Source: Selenomonadales bacterium 4137-cl (GTDB lineage: Bacteria; Bacillota; Negativicutes; Sporomusales; UBA7701). Taken from it: a stretch of 64,000 bases of DNA. Location: the NCBI GenBank assembly GCA_032334055.1, contig JAUOZS010000001.1, positions 682,001 to 746,000 of the forward strand. Reading direction: 5' to 3'. The translations under genes were made by a program, and so were the position numbers. Shown here piece after piece: positions 34,702 to 43,996 of the stretch; within the stretch, counting starts at the first letter, position 1, and each line of letters opens with the position of its first letter. The notes under the pieces are model-generated. The model searched no databases. It was not told the DNA's origin and saw nothing but the letters and a program-made list of their open reading frames with translations.

Positions 34702-35640
34702 ATGGATCATAATAAAGGGCTGTCCACACAGCAGGTGGCAGATATTCTACATGTGAGCAAAAGCACAATCTATGATTTGATTAAAAAAGGCGAAATCACA
34801 TCCTATAAAGTGGGGCGTAAGGTTCGCTTTACCCAGGAAGATGTAGATGACTATATCGCAAGGGCAAGGAGTCTGCAGGCAGCATCAGCAGCGAAAACTT
34901 ATCTTCCAAATGATTTGATGGTTGGAGCCAATCAAAGTAGCCAAAATTTTATTATTTGTGGACAAGATGTTATCTTAGATGTTCTGTCAAACTATCTGCG
35001 GCTAAACGGCATATCTGCACTGCGTGCGTATATCGGCAGCTATGATAGCCTAGTCTCCCTATATCAGGGGAAGGTTCAGGTTACTGCGTCTCATCTTTGG
35101 GATGGCGACACAGACGAATATAATGTTCCTTATGTTCGGAGGCTGCTCCCTGGGATTCCGGCAGTTGTAATCCATTTGACTTGTAGGGTGCAGGGATTCT
35201 ATGTTGCAAAAGGGAACCCCAAAAATATTAGGACGTGGAGCGATCTGGCACGAGATGATGTTGCTATGATTAACAGGGAAAAAGGAGCAGGCTCCAGGGT
35301 GCTGTTAGATGAAAATCTTCGACTGCTTGGCCTTAGTGGCGCTCAAATCAACGGGTACTACAATGAAACTTCATCGCATTTGACAGTAGCTAGTGCGGTG
35401 AGTAGCGGAGAAGCAGATGTTGCAATCGGAAACGAAAAAATCGCAAGGCAAGTGGATAATATTGATTTTATTCCAGTAAAAAAAGAACGTTATCAACTTA
35501 TTGTAAAAAAAGAAGACCTCAATTCACATGAGGTCATGACCATGCTAAAGATTATCCGTTCCGCAACATTCAAGAAAGAATTTGCCAACATTGGGGGGTA
35601 CGACACAACTGACATTGGGCAAATTGTGGCTGAAACATAA
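34702..35640 (+). CDS. One-component regulator: excisionase-type HTH plus periplasmic-binding-protein-like domain
   Basis: A 312-residue cytoplasmic protein. Residues 1-55 are a HTH_17 domain (LSTQQVADILHVSKSTIYDLIKKGEITSYKVGRKVRFTQEDV). Residues about 85-305 are a PBP-like domain (PF12727) related to molybdate-binding proteins (HLWDGDTDEYNVPYVRRLLPG; INREKGAGSRVLLDENL; GEADVAIGNEKIA). Such proteins usually control Mo/W uptake or cofactor genes. ATG 34702 is preferred over TTG 34696. It is close to the modABC-like operon, its probable target. Confidence 0.87.
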   Translation: MDHNKGLSTQQVADILHVSKSTIYDLIKKGEITSYKVGRKVRFTQEDVDDYIARARSLQAASAAKTYLPNDLMVGANQSSQNFIICGQDVILDVLSNYLRLNGISALRAYIGSYDSLVSLYQGKVQVTASHLWDGDTDEYNVPYVRRLLPGIPAVVIHLTCRVQGFYVAKGNPKNIRTWSDLARDDVAMINREKGAGSRVLLDENLRLLGLSGAQINGYYNETSSHLTVASAVSSGEADVAIGNEKIARQVDNIDFIPVKKERYQLIVKKEDLNSHEVMTMLKIIRSATFKKEFANIGGYDTTDIGQIVAET

Positions 35641-35695
35641 GTAATATTCTTAAGATAGAGCTGTTGTTTTTTGGTCAATTCGCCAGAGTTGATAT

Positions 35696-35738
35696 CCTTG
35701 ACAAGCATCATTTTTTGAGTGATGAATGCTTGTCAAGG
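35696..35738 (+). promoter_or_regulatory. Leader hairpin that hides a ribosome binding site
   Basis: CCTTGACAAGCAT (35696-35708) is complementary to ATGCTTGTCAAGG (35726-35738). The right arm includes the AAGG of the AAGGAGG site for the gene at 35750, so the hairpin could block translation. TTGACA in the left arm could also be a -35 box. Confidence 0.5.
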
Positions 35739-35749
35739 AGGATAAGCGC

Positions 35750-36259
35750 ATGACAAATGGACAAAGACAAAAGATTAAAATGTTGCGGTACCAAGGTGTT
35801 GGGTATGGAAAAATAGCAAAGGCTACAGGGCTATCAAGAGATTCGGTTAGGAATTATTGTATTAGAGAAGGCTTAAATGGCTATGCATCAGAGTTGGTGA
35901 CGGAATACCGCGAAGTATTGAAAGAGGAAATGCTTTTTGTTGTTTGCCTTAATTGCGGCATGAAGCTTGAACAAAAAAGTTGCGGGCGGAAACGCAAATA
36001 TTGTTCATTAAGTTGTAAAAGAGAATGGGAAAAGGACCACCGAACGGCATATGTTCTTAACTGTGAATATTGCGGGAAAGAATTCAAAGCGTTAGGGGTC
36101 AGCTGGCGCAAGTTTTGTAGCCAAGAATGTTATCGTAGAGATCGCTTTTGGCGGGAGGAAGATGCCGCAGAGGTTGCTCAGAAAATTTTACAGTTTAAAA
36201 AGATAAATCATTTGCCGGTGTGGCTTAGAGAGTTGTTGCTATCGGATGCTGAGGAATGA
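35750..36259 (+). CDS. HTH plus zinc-finger protein, unknown role
   Basis: A 169-residue protein. The N-terminal 45 residues are a helix-turn-helix (IKMLRYQGVGYGKIAKATGLSRDSVRNYCIREG). Two treble-clef-like zinc modules follow: CLNCGMKLEQ...RKRKYCSLSCKREW and CEYCGKEFKALG...RKFCSQECYRRD. It resembles small phage- or plasmid-linked regulators often named sigma-70-like. ATG 35750 follows AAGGAGGATAAGCGC. Its strong leader hairpin suggests post-transcriptional control. Borders the AT-rich island. Confidence 0.65.
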   Translation: MTNGQRQKIKMLRYQGVGYGKIAKATGLSRDSVRNYCIREGLNGYASELVTEYREVLKEEMLFVVCLNCGMKLEQKSCGRKRKYCSLSCKREWEKDHRTAYVLNCEYCGKEFKALGVSWRKFCSQECYRRDRFWREEDAAEVAQKILQFKKINHLPVWLRELLLSDAEE

Positions 36260-36939
36260 GTGGGTATCCTCTATTATGGAAAAGCGTGGAAACACGGTAT
36301 GGTGGGTATGCGCTAATTGATTTGAAACAGTATGTGTTTAGCTGTTTTTTGTAAAACGGGCAGTTTTCGGCTATGAAGCGGCATAGTGTAAAAATGTGGT
36401 TTTTGGTGCACCCCCTTATTACCCCCGGAGCGTATATGTAGTAATAGTTATGCCGTTTTGTATCACTTATCTATCAAAACACACGTGGAGTCGGTAGTTT
36501 TGCTGCAAAGAAAACACAACCATTGAAGCCTTGCGTAGCAAGGTTTCAATGGTTGTGGGAAAATATAGTATATGCTTCCCCAGACGTAGTTAGAAAACAT
36601 CGGATTTTCAGGTTTGGCGTTTTACATATTAAACAGTATGAAAATCGACTCGACAGGATGGAAATGGGAAGGGCCTATGAATCCTTGATTTATAAGGGGT
36701 TATAGGCCGTTCTATCATATCAGCCCTGAATTTACTTTCCTTTACCGGAAAGACAAGCTCGGGGTTTTTTCTTTCTGTCAATGGTCTGGATTGCCAGTTT
36801 CATTGGATGTCCTTCTAGGATGTACATTGAATTCATGATAATCGAATGAATATGAACTGCGTCTAGATGTAATTTGCAGGAAAATATGAATTAATGAAAA
36901 ATCAGATTAGTAGGGAGATTGCTAGTGTGGAGGCAACTG
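36260..36939. other. 680-bp non-coding stretch at the edge of the AT-rich island
   Basis: I find no convincing gene. It holds a strong hairpin at 36515-36557. A 60-codon frame from 36523 runs through the hairpin and lacks a ribosome site. The remainder is AT-rich with no recognisable RNA or repeat. Confidence 0.5.
36515..36557. repeat. Strong imperfect palindrome
   Basis: CACAACCATTGAA (36515-36527) pairs with TTCAATGGTTGTG (36545-36557); inner CCTTGC/GCAAGG extends the stem to about 19 bp around a GTA loop with one mismatch. It may be a REP-like element, an insertion scar or a terminator without a U run. Confidence 0.5.
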
Positions 36940-37908
36940 ATGTTCAATAACAATATATTTCGTTATCTAGAAACTATCGAGAGAATAAATAGATTCAGCC
37001 AAATGAGCTATTCATCTTCAGCTTATCAATATTTAAGCGGGCAATATGTAAAACAAGCCACAGAAATATTTCGAGCTTGGACCGAAAACGGTGTTTTTAG
37101 AATTACGGAAATGATGAACCAATTCCACAGAAATATAAATGAATTTGGGAATATTAATCAGCAATATTCTGCTATTATGGTCGAATTAGGATGGCCTCCT
37201 TATGGAGGACTATATATTCCAGAGATGAAGAAGATCATTAAAGCGTATAACCGATTTGGTCCAGAAGCAATACGAGAAAAGGTTGATCAATTATTCATTG
37301 AGAGATTTGATGCGGATGAAATTGAAAAGCTCTCAGGCGAGTGGGGAAAGAAAAAATGGCTTGCAAAACGTATGCCTATTATAAGACAAGCTGTTACTGC
37401 ACATAACGCAGGGAATTACTATCTTTCTGTACCAGCCATTTTACCGCAGATTGAAGGTATTATTGTCGATGGATATTGTCATAATGGCAGAATGCCTGGA
37501 AAAATGCTGAAAGAATATTATAAAAAACTACTGGATGAGTCTTATCGATATTCATTTGATCAAAAGATACAAGAGTTTCTTTTTCATATCATTCTGGTTG
37601 ACTTTGAACATGGCATAACACCTAAATCTTTCTTAAGTCGTCATGCAATTCTTCATGGTGGTGATACTGACTATGGTACCGTTACCAATTCCCTGAAATT
37701 AATACTGCTCTTTGATTATCTGCAGGGTAAGCTTGGTATTGTGACGCTGCCTTCCTCTCATTGCTATCATTTAGTGGGGTGTCCAGTAGTCCGGCGTTTC
37801 AAAAATAGAAATCCCCAATTGGAAATAAAACCATATGGAGAAACGTACGCAGTTGAGAAAAGGAATAAGCCATGTAAAATTTGTAAGCCCAATATCGCTA
37901 TGGGATAA
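36940..37908 (+). CDS. HEPN-like protein with Ada-type zinc tail, unknown
   Basis: A 322-residue soluble protein. Residues about 140-275 are helical and end in FLSRHAILHGG, an RxxxxH motif as in HEPN ribonucleases, followed by YGTVTNSLKLILLFDYL. The C-terminal 50 residues resemble the Ada-like metal finger: CYHLVGCPVVRR...KPCKICKPN. HEPN proteins are common in abortive infection and toxin systems. Function here is not known. ATG 36940 follows GGAGG six bases upstream. First gene of an AT-rich island. Confidence 0.6.
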   Translation: MFNNNIFRYLETIERINRFSQMSYSSSAYQYLSGQYVKQATEIFRAWTENGVFRITEMMNQFHRNINEFGNINQQYSAIMVELGWPPYGGLYIPEMKKIIKAYNRFGPEAIREKVDQLFIERFDADEIEKLSGEWGKKKWLAKRMPIIRQAVTAHNAGNYYLSVPAILPQIEGIIVDGYCHNGRMPGKMLKEYYKKLLDESYRYSFDQKIQEFLFHIILVDFEHGITPKSFLSRHAILHGGDTDYGTVTNSLKLILLFDYLQGKLGIVTLPSSHCYHLVGCPVVRRFKNRNPQLEIKPYGETYAVEKRNKPCKICKPNIAMG

Positions 37909-37930
37909 TGTCTGTCCGATATTAGGGAGG

Positions 37931-38581
37931 CTATAGCTTTATAGTGATCATAGCTGCGCCTTCCGGGATTTCGTATTGGCGGGACGCTGTTTTAGGTTCT
38001 TCGATCAACTCCAGTTCTGCGGCAAGACGATAAATATGTTTGCACGGAAATTGGCGCTCATGAAAGTCCGGGCATGAACATGATTCGAGTGAAACTGAAT
38101 ACCCATTAATCTTGGCGAACTGATTCTCCTTCGAAAAGTCAGCAATATCGAATTCTTCTTCAAATGCTCTATGATATCGGGCTTTTTGACTCCAGACCTT
38201 GTGTACGCCAGGGTCCCATTTGCCCCAATCATCGGTCGGTTCATATGCTCGCAGTAATACCATGCTCTCATCATATTCAGTTTCTGGCTTATAAAGTTCA
38301 ATATACCCAAGATAGTTTGCAAGGCTGTATATATGCTTGCAGGGCAACTTTCTTTTCACAAAATCATTACAGTTACACTTGCTTAAAGTTGTTGAATAGG
38401 GCTTTTTGCCGGAACCAGCAAAGGTACCCGTCTGTGTCTCCATATTAACTTCTAATGGTTGATGCTTAGCCTTGTTCGCGGAAATCTGTCTCTTTATTTG
38501 TTCGGGTTTGTTATGCAAATCTGTAGGCCACTGTGCCCAATGCTTAACTTTTACCAAAGTATCTATACCGGTTGTGCTCAT
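37931..38581 (-). CDS. Double SWIM zinc-finger protein
   Basis: A 216-residue protein with two SWIM fingers: CNCNDFVKRKLPCKHIYSLA (about 69-88) and CSCPDFHERQFPCKHIYRLA (about 169-188), both CxC...CxH. SWIM domains bind DNA or proteins and often accompany SNF2 helicases; none is adjacent here. It is oriented against its neighbours. The two fingers look like an internal duplication. Confidence 0.82.
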   Translation of the reverse strand: MSTTGIDTLVKVKHWAQWPTDLHNKPEQIKRQISANKAKHQPLEVNMETQTGTFAGSGKKPYSTTLSKCNCNDFVKRKLPCKHIYSLANYLGYIELYKPETEYDESMVLLRAYEPTDDWGKWDPGVHKVWSQKARYHRAFEEEFDIADFSKENQFAKINGYSVSLESCSCPDFHERQFPCKHIYRLAAELELIEEPKTASRQYEIPEGAAMITIKL

Positions 38582-38736
38582 CTTTACTCCCCTCTAACAA
38601 TTAACATTTGTTGGTTGTTTTCTCCAGAATGATAAATTTACCTTTTTCTTTATAGAACAACATTGTATATTTGAAATGGCAGTATGATCAGGCATAAGAA
38701 AAAGCTTTTTAGTAATTATATGGAGGATGAAGTATT

Positions 38737-39570
38737 ATGAGTCGTGACAATTTTGACATGACTACAAAGGAAACGCTTGCTAAACGAGTCGGTTTTAGAT
38801 GCTCCAACCCTAATTGTAGAAAATTAACTAGCGGTCCGCAAATAGATTCAGCAGGATCAATTAATATTGGCGTTGCGGCACATATAAGCGCAGCATCTTT
38901 AGGTGGTCCAAGATATGATTCTCAGCTAACCTCAGAAGAAAGAAAATCAATTGACAATGGCATATGGCTTTGCCAAAATTGTGCCAAACTGATTGATAAT
39001 GATTCAGTACTATATTCCAGTGATATTTTGCTTGAATGGAAGCATCTCTCAGAAAAAGCTGCTCTGTTAGAAATACAAAATAATGGCGTGATTAATCTTG
39101 TAGATGATCGAGAAATAATTAAATTTTTTGCGCAATGTTTTGACCGTCCAGCGTTTCAAGATCCATTTGATCAAGAAGGGTCAATGGAGAATTTTGATAA
39201 AGCTATAGAAGATACTATCACTGCTATTAATACAGGGGCACTAAGAGCAAGGGATGGGGGAGTACTTCAAAAATCAAAGGGGAAAGCCTATTTATCTAAT
39301 CCATTATGGCGCAGGAAAATGGACGCCATTGGCGATTTACTACGCGCATTACGCGAAAGGTATGAACTAGCTGTAAGGACTAATGATATCCATCTGGGTT
39401 CGACAAGTGATGAACGACAGTTTTACTGTATTAACGACAGGCAATTAGGTGCTTGGTTTGATTTGACGCGTGCTGAAATACTAAAAATATTTTCGGAAAT
39501 ATGCGGTGAAGCCGGGATTTCTAGTGAGTTTCAATTCCCACGGCATAGGCGATTTTGGCGGGATAGGTAA
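38737..39570 (+). CDS. HNH-like treble-clef protein, possible nuclease
   Basis: A 277-residue protein. The N-terminal 90 residues show the pattern of HNH-like domains in defence proteins: RCSNPNCRKLTSGP, GVAAHISAASLGGPRY, then SIDNGIWLCQNCAKLIDND. The usual second His of the CxxH is Cys here, so catalysis is uncertain. The remaining part (about 110-277) is helical and not recognised. GGAGGATG precedes the ATG. AT-rich composition like its neighbours. Confidence 0.65.
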   Translation: MSRDNFDMTTKETLAKRVGFRCSNPNCRKLTSGPQIDSAGSINIGVAAHISAASLGGPRYDSQLTSEERKSIDNGIWLCQNCAKLIDNDSVLYSSDILLEWKHLSEKAALLEIQNNGVINLVDDREIIKFFAQCFDRPAFQDPFDQEGSMENFDKAIEDTITAINTGALRARDGGVLQKSKGKAYLSNPLWRRKMDAIGDLLRALRERYELAVRTNDIHLGSTSDERQFYCINDRQLGAWFDLTRAEILKIFSEICGEAGISSEFQFPRHRRFWRDR

Positions 39571-39708
39571 TAGATTTATTAATGCCCCAATAGTAGCAGC
39601 CACAGCGGCTGGGGTCTCTACGTATTGACCTTTTTAAAGTTCATCCTGACTTCAAAATAGTGAATGACACATTGGAAATTAACCTGAAAAGATGAAGGAA
39701 AGATAGAT

Positions 39709-40572
39709 ATGCTTCTAGCGGTAGATAAAGCCTTTCTGCGAGAGTTTGTCAGCCTTCCATATATGGGGAAACCAGTTACTGCCATAGGGCTGTATCGCGC
39801 GGGGTGTGAATGTGATGATACGGCGGTGTTAGTACATAAAAATGTTTTGCTACTGGATGAAGACAAGGCAGCCAAGAAAGCCAAAAAAGAAGGCGACTCG
39901 CCCAGAGTTCAAATCGTTGTCATTGCCAAGTTGCTAGCCGAATTTGTAGGTGGGCTAGAGGATCTAGGTGCATTATGTTTTGCGATAAAACACAGAAATA
40001 AACAAAGCATTTTTAAACGGTATGTCCTAAGTGAAACAGAACATGGGCAATTCCATCGGTTTATAATAGATTCCATTGATCAGGGCATTGAGTTGTCTGA
40101 AATGCTCAATATTCCTCATGTGGATGACTTAAAACGACAATTCGCCCACGACCCGGAAAAATACAATGGTTTTTCTCAGCTATATCAGCAATCTGCTATA
40201 CAAATTATAGAAGCAGCAAAGAGATATAAAAATCTTGGAACTCATGTCGGGGATATTCCTAACCCTAGGGATTATGCCTATGTGATTTGCGATGCTCTGG
40301 ATACTTTAAAACCTCAAAAGCGGGAAACGCGGGGGGTGTTGGTACGAGCCTACAATAAAATAAAACATCGATTTTTAGTTTTTGAAGATAGAGAGAGTCT
40401 ACTACAAGCAATGGAGAAGCAAGATTTAGGTTTAGAAATAGGGTGGTATATGTTATCTAGAAAACCTGAAGATGTTTGGGATCTTTACAAAATGACTATG
40501 GGAGTTTCGCAGTGTTTATTTACAGTTGCTGGTTTACTGATAATCCTTGAAGATAATGGGGTAGATTTATAA
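39709..40572 (+). CDS. Hypothetical protein of the AT-rich island
   Basis: A 287-residue soluble protein, not recognised. The middle is helical; VLVRAYNKIKHRFLVFED near residue 205-222 resembles the NKxKH segment of HEPN-type helical domains. The C-terminus is hydrophobic (CLFTVAGLLIILED). GAAGGAAAG precedes the ATG. Confidence 0.6.
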   Translation: MLLAVDKAFLREFVSLPYMGKPVTAIGLYRAGCECDDTAVLVHKNVLLLDEDKAAKKAKKEGDSPRVQIVVIAKLLAEFVGGLEDLGALCFAIKHRNKQSIFKRYVLSETEHGQFHRFIIDSIDQGIELSEMLNIPHVDDLKRQFAHDPEKYNGFSQLYQQSAIQIIEAAKRYKNLGTHVGDIPNPRDYAYVICDALDTLKPQKRETRGVLVRAYNKIKHRFLVFEDRESLLQAMEKQDLGLEIGWYMLSRKPEDVWDLYKMTMGVSQCLFTVAGLLIILEDNGVDL

Positions 40573-40638
40573 AAGTGAAGAGAAGTTGATGATTCTGTAT
40601 TTTAACTGCTGAAAAGTGAAAAGTTGGAGGAGAACTTT

Positions 40639-41247
40639 ATGAATTGCAGGGGTGAGCGACGTAGACAACAAATTGTAAATAATTATTATGTTAAACCAAT
40701 AGCTCATTTGAGATTATTAAATGGACAAACAAAAAGAAGTGATGCCGAAGCAAACCTTAGTGATACGTATTATATTTTTGAGTGTAAACTAAAATCTAAT
40801 GTTAATAATATTGAAACTATTATCTGCGGGAGTGGTGCTGGAAAGCATTTCTTACAGTTGTTAAGTCAAGAAAGCCCAGCACTTTTTGATCCACTAAAGT
40901 TTCATGGAATGGGAGAAAGTGGTGCAGGCGGAGGAGATACTATCGAGGACAAATGGAACAGTACAGCTAAACAGTTATACAATGCAATTCAATGGTTAAT
41001 TATTTGTTGGGATATTATACCTAGAGGACCAATGATAGCAATTAAAGAAGAGGTGGTTAGGCTTCACAGCCAGAAACCTACCTTTTCTCAAATTAAGGCA
41101 ATAAATACTATACTATCCAAAGATCATCAAAGAAGAAAATTGACTGAGATGATTAATGAATTTCGTAAAACAAATGAAATAAAAAGATATGAGTTTGATT
41201 TGTTAACTCAAGAGTTGGAAGAGAAAAGGATTGACTCATATTTTTAA
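40639..41247 (+). CDS. Hypothetical protein of the AT-rich island
   Basis: A 202-residue protein, not recognised. A Gly-rich segment (HGMGESGAGGGDTIEDKW) precedes a hydrophobic helix (LYNAIQWLIICWDII), and the C-terminus is charged and helical. ATG 40639 is chosen because GGAGGAG is 7 bases upstream. Very low GC. Confidence 0.55.
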   Translation: MNCRGERRRQQIVNNYYVKPIAHLRLLNGQTKRSDAEANLSDTYYIFECKLKSNVNNIETIICGSGAGKHFLQLLSQESPALFDPLKFHGMGESGAGGGDTIEDKWNSTAKQLYNAIQWLIICWDIIPRGPMIAIKEEVVRLHSQKPTFSQIKAINTILSKDHQRRKLTEMINEFRKTNEIKRYEFDLLTQELEEKRIDSYF

Positions 41248-41354
41248 CGAGAATAACGCCTAATCAGCGACTGATTTTGATTTAATGAAATGAGTTGATC
41301 TACTATCTGACTTGGGGAAAATAGTCCTTGATAGGCGGAAATGGAGTGTGCAAT

Positions 41355-41927
41355 ATGGGGTTAGTTATTCATAGCTTAGAAATGTTATCTCCTCAAGCTG
41401 ACCGTGAGTATTATGTTTATATACTTGATTATGGTTGGGATGAACCTTTGTGTAATATTATTAGGGACAACTTTTATAAACTATCAGCTTTAGCATGCAA
41501 GACTAAGTCTGCGGTTATTATAGGTACTGGGGAAGATATGGGACATTTTGATGACGAAGTACTGTCTTGGCATAGTATTAATGGAGAAGATGCAACGGAC
41601 TTACTACCTGCTATTTTGATTACTAAAACAAATCCACATCAATTTAAGAACCGTTCCAGAAGGGCAAGGAACTTAAGTGATAATGATGAACAGTTTAAGT
41701 TTGTTTTGATTCCTTTGAGAAAATGTTGCAAGAGTACGACTGATGTAATGCCTTTAATAACTTCAATTTTTAAGGACATACAAAACAAAAAGGATTTAAG
41801 CAGATTTCAAATAACCCAAGAACAGAAACACGGAGTGGGAAGAGCCATAGTAGATTCAATTATTTTGGAACCTAATTTCCATGGGATAGGTTTTAGTTTT
41901 AAGAAATTCAGAGAGTTTATGGGATAG
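41355..41927 (+). CDS. Hypothetical protein of the AT-rich island
   Basis: A 190-residue protein, not recognised. It appears alpha/beta (YYVYILDYGWDEPLCNIIRDNF, then SAVIIGTGEDMGHFDDEVLSW, then FKFVLIPLRKC). ATG 41355 is favoured over an upstream TTG at 41328. It follows the gene at 40639 in the same direction and may form a pair with it. Confidence 0.55.
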   Translation: MGLVIHSLEMLSPQADREYYVYILDYGWDEPLCNIIRDNFYKLSALACKTKSAVIIGTGEDMGHFDDEVLSWHSINGEDATDLLPAILITKTNPHQFKNRSRRARNLSDNDEQFKFVLIPLRKCCKSTTDVMPLITSIFKDIQNKKDLSRFQITQEQKHGVGRAIVDSIILEPNFHGIGFSFKKFREFMG

Positions 41928-42096
41928 GCCCTTACGTATAAGGCTAAGACAACTCCAGAAGTCGTACCTGCAAGTGGTTGGCAACCAAAAAAAGCTTGGT
42001 GCTACTTTGAATTCTTGTGATTGAATAATACCTCAAGTAGGAAATAATGGATATAACGAGAATACTTATGTACAGAATCACATAGGAGGTAAAACT

Positions 42097-42441
42097 ATGG
42101 AATTCAAATTTACGACTTATGAGCCGAAGAAGAGAACTAAGGCTAAACAAGTTGAACCTTTGGCCGAAGTAAAGACGAATGGTCGCATCGTATTTAATAA
42201 ACTTGCCGCAGCTTTATTGGAAAATAAACCTTATTGTATGCTGGCTTACGACAAAGAAAACAAAGCAATCGGGATTTTACCTATTGATGCCAAGGAACTA
42301 AATGCTTTTGCTATCCGGCATACTAACAGTGGAGCTTATGTCGGGGCCAAGAAGTTTTTAAAGGACACCGGCCTGTTGCCGAGTGCCAATGTTGCTCACA
42401 CCCCGGTAAAAGCAGGACAGTACATAGCCGTAAAGCTATAG
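42097..42441 (+). CDS. Small hypothetical protein
   Basis: A 114-residue basic protein, not recognised, probably mixed alpha/beta (YCMLAYDKENKAIGILPID; HTNSGAYVGAKKFLKD). AGGAGG precedes the ATG and a GC-rich terminator follows. Its GC content is nearer to the chromosome than that of the island genes. Confidence 0.6.
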   Translation: MEFKFTTYEPKKRTKAKQVEPLAEVKTNGRIVFNKLAAALLENKPYCMLAYDKENKAIGILPIDAKELNAFAIRHTNSGAYVGAKKFLKDTGLLPSANVAHTPVKAGQYIAVKL

Positions 42442-42444
42442 GGC

Positions 42445-42466
42445 GGGGCGGGAGAGATCCCGCCCC
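42445..42466 (+). terminator. GC-rich hairpin
   Basis: GGGGCGGGA, loop GAGA, TCCCGCCCC: a 9-bp stem with a GNRA-like loop three bases past the stop of the preceding gene. The U run is weak. Confidence 0.65.
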
Positions 42467-42544
42467 CTATCAATTATCGGATAGTAGCGGGATTTTATCG
42501 AGCAGTCCAGAAATCCACCAGCGGACCATCATAGTTTTTTGGCA

Positions 42545-43996
42545 CTATTTCCCATGCATGCCATTAATAAGCTCTTTTTTCAGGCTACAAAGAACATTTG
42601 AAAGGTCGACTTTGACGGGATGCGGGTTAACCAGCCTGCGGGATTCGTCCCAGAGAGTTTTCAGTTCACGCGCGGTATATGCCTGAATAGCGGCGAGGTT
42701 AGCAACCGGGATGAGCCGTCTACCGCCTTGCATGACAAGGGACAGCATTTCTCGTTTTTCATAACTCCCCGCCCTTAAAGTCATCTTTTTCCATGGGTGG
42801 GTTTCGTCAGCCACTGTCAAGGTTTCTATCTCGCTAAGCGACTCCTGTCTCAGAGTAATTAGTTCAACCTTAATTTTCCCTGTTGCCTTGTCATAAATCC
42901 GATAGACGGCTTTTGTCCCCGGATTGGTAACCTTTTCAGGGTTTTCCGAGATCTTCAGTTTGGGGATTTCGTTGCCTGCCTTATCATATTCGGCGGCAAG
43001 CTTGTATACCCCGCCGAGGGCCGCACAACCATCGCCGGTAATAAGCTTGGTACCGACGCCCCATTCTGTAATTTTGGCCCCCTGAGTTTTAAGTTCTTGA
43101 ACGAGATGCTCGTCAAGGTCATTGGAAGCACTGATAATCGCATTGGTAAACCCTTCGGAGTCCAACATACGCCGGGCTTCGCCGGAAAGGTAGGCGAGAT
43201 CCCCGCTGTCTAAACGAATTCCGTAACGCAACAGCTTAATGCCGCGGCTCTTAGCGAGTTGGAACGCTTTTATTGCGTTCGGCACACCCGATGTTAGCGT
43301 GTCAAAGGTGTCAACAACCAGTATGGCGTTTTCGGGATAAAGCTCGATAAACCGTTCAAAAGCTTCAAATTCGCTGGCGAACGACATGACCCAGCTGTGG
43401 GCCATCGTCCCGACGACCTTTGCGCCGAACATTTTCCCGGCGAGTACGTTGGATGTAGCGTCACACCCGCCGATTATCGCCGCTCGGGCGCCAAACACAC
43501 CTGCGTCCATACCTTGGGCCCTGCGAAGGCCAAATTCCAGCACAGGGTCGTCCTTGGCGGCCCAACGAACCCGGCTCGCTTTCGTAGCAATAAGGCTTTC
43601 ATGATTGAGAAAGGTTGAGAGCGCTGTTTCCACCAATTGCGCTTCGATACGACGCGCCTTTACAATAAAGAGCGGTTCACCGGGAAAGGCCACCGATCCT
43701 TCCGGCATCGCATAGACATCACCAGTAAATCGAAACGACTGCAGATAGCGCAGAAAATCTTCCTGAAAGCCTCCCAGTGTTTTGAGATAGGCGATATCAT
43801 CGGCGGTAAAAGAGAGGTTTTCCAAATAATCCAGGGCATGATCGACACCGGCAACGATCGTGTATGCACTCCCATAAGGATTTATGCGGTAAAACCGTTC
43901 GAACACCGTGATATCGTCGGCTTTACCGGTTTTATAATACCCCTGCATCATCCTGAGCTGATAGAGATCGGTTAAAAGCCCCAGGTTGTTAGATAT
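42545..43996 (-). CDS. pncB: Nicotinate phosphoribosyltransferase, probably started at ATA
   Basis: The enzyme converts nicotinate and PRPP to nicotinate mononucleotide in NAD salvage. Motifs: FERFYRINPYGSAYTI, the GVFGARAAIIGGCDATSN loop and SHNWV-like AHSWVMSFASEFEAF; RLDSGDLAYLS. The first ATG (43951) would remove the conserved N-terminus, but the frame is open upstream and encodes SNNLGLLTDLYQLR, as expected. The codon at a good distance (six bases) from GGAGGTG is ATA at 43994-43996; the next codon upstream of the spacer is TGA. So either ATA initiates (483 residues) or the ATG start is mutated. Confidence 0.88.
   Translation of the reverse strand: MSNNLGLLTDLYQLRMMQGYYKTGKADDITVFERFYRINPYGSAYTIVAGVDHALDYLENLSFTADDIAYLKTLGGFQEDFLRYLQSFRFTGDVYAMPEGSVAFPGEPLFIVKARRIEAQLVETALSTFLNHESLIATKASRVRWAAKDDPVLEFGLRRAQGMDAGVFGARAAIIGGCDATSNVLAGKMFGAKVVGTMAHSWVMSFASEFEAFERFIELYPENAILVVDTFDTLTSGVPNAIKAFQLAKSRGIKLLRYGIRLDSGDLAYLSGEARRMLDSEGFTNAIISASNDLDEHLVQELKTQGAKITEWGVGTKLITGDGCAALGGVYKLAAEYDKAGNEIPKLKISENPEKVTNPGTKAVYRIYDKATGKIKVELITLRQESLSEIETLTVADETHPWKKMTLRAGSYEKREMLSLVMQGGRRLIPVANLAAIQAYTARELKTLWDESRRLVNPHPVKVDLSNVLCSLKKELINGMHGK

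Noticed and set aside
36523..36705. 60-residue frame through the hairpin
   Set aside because: No ribosome site, begins inside a palindrome, and no recognisable domain.
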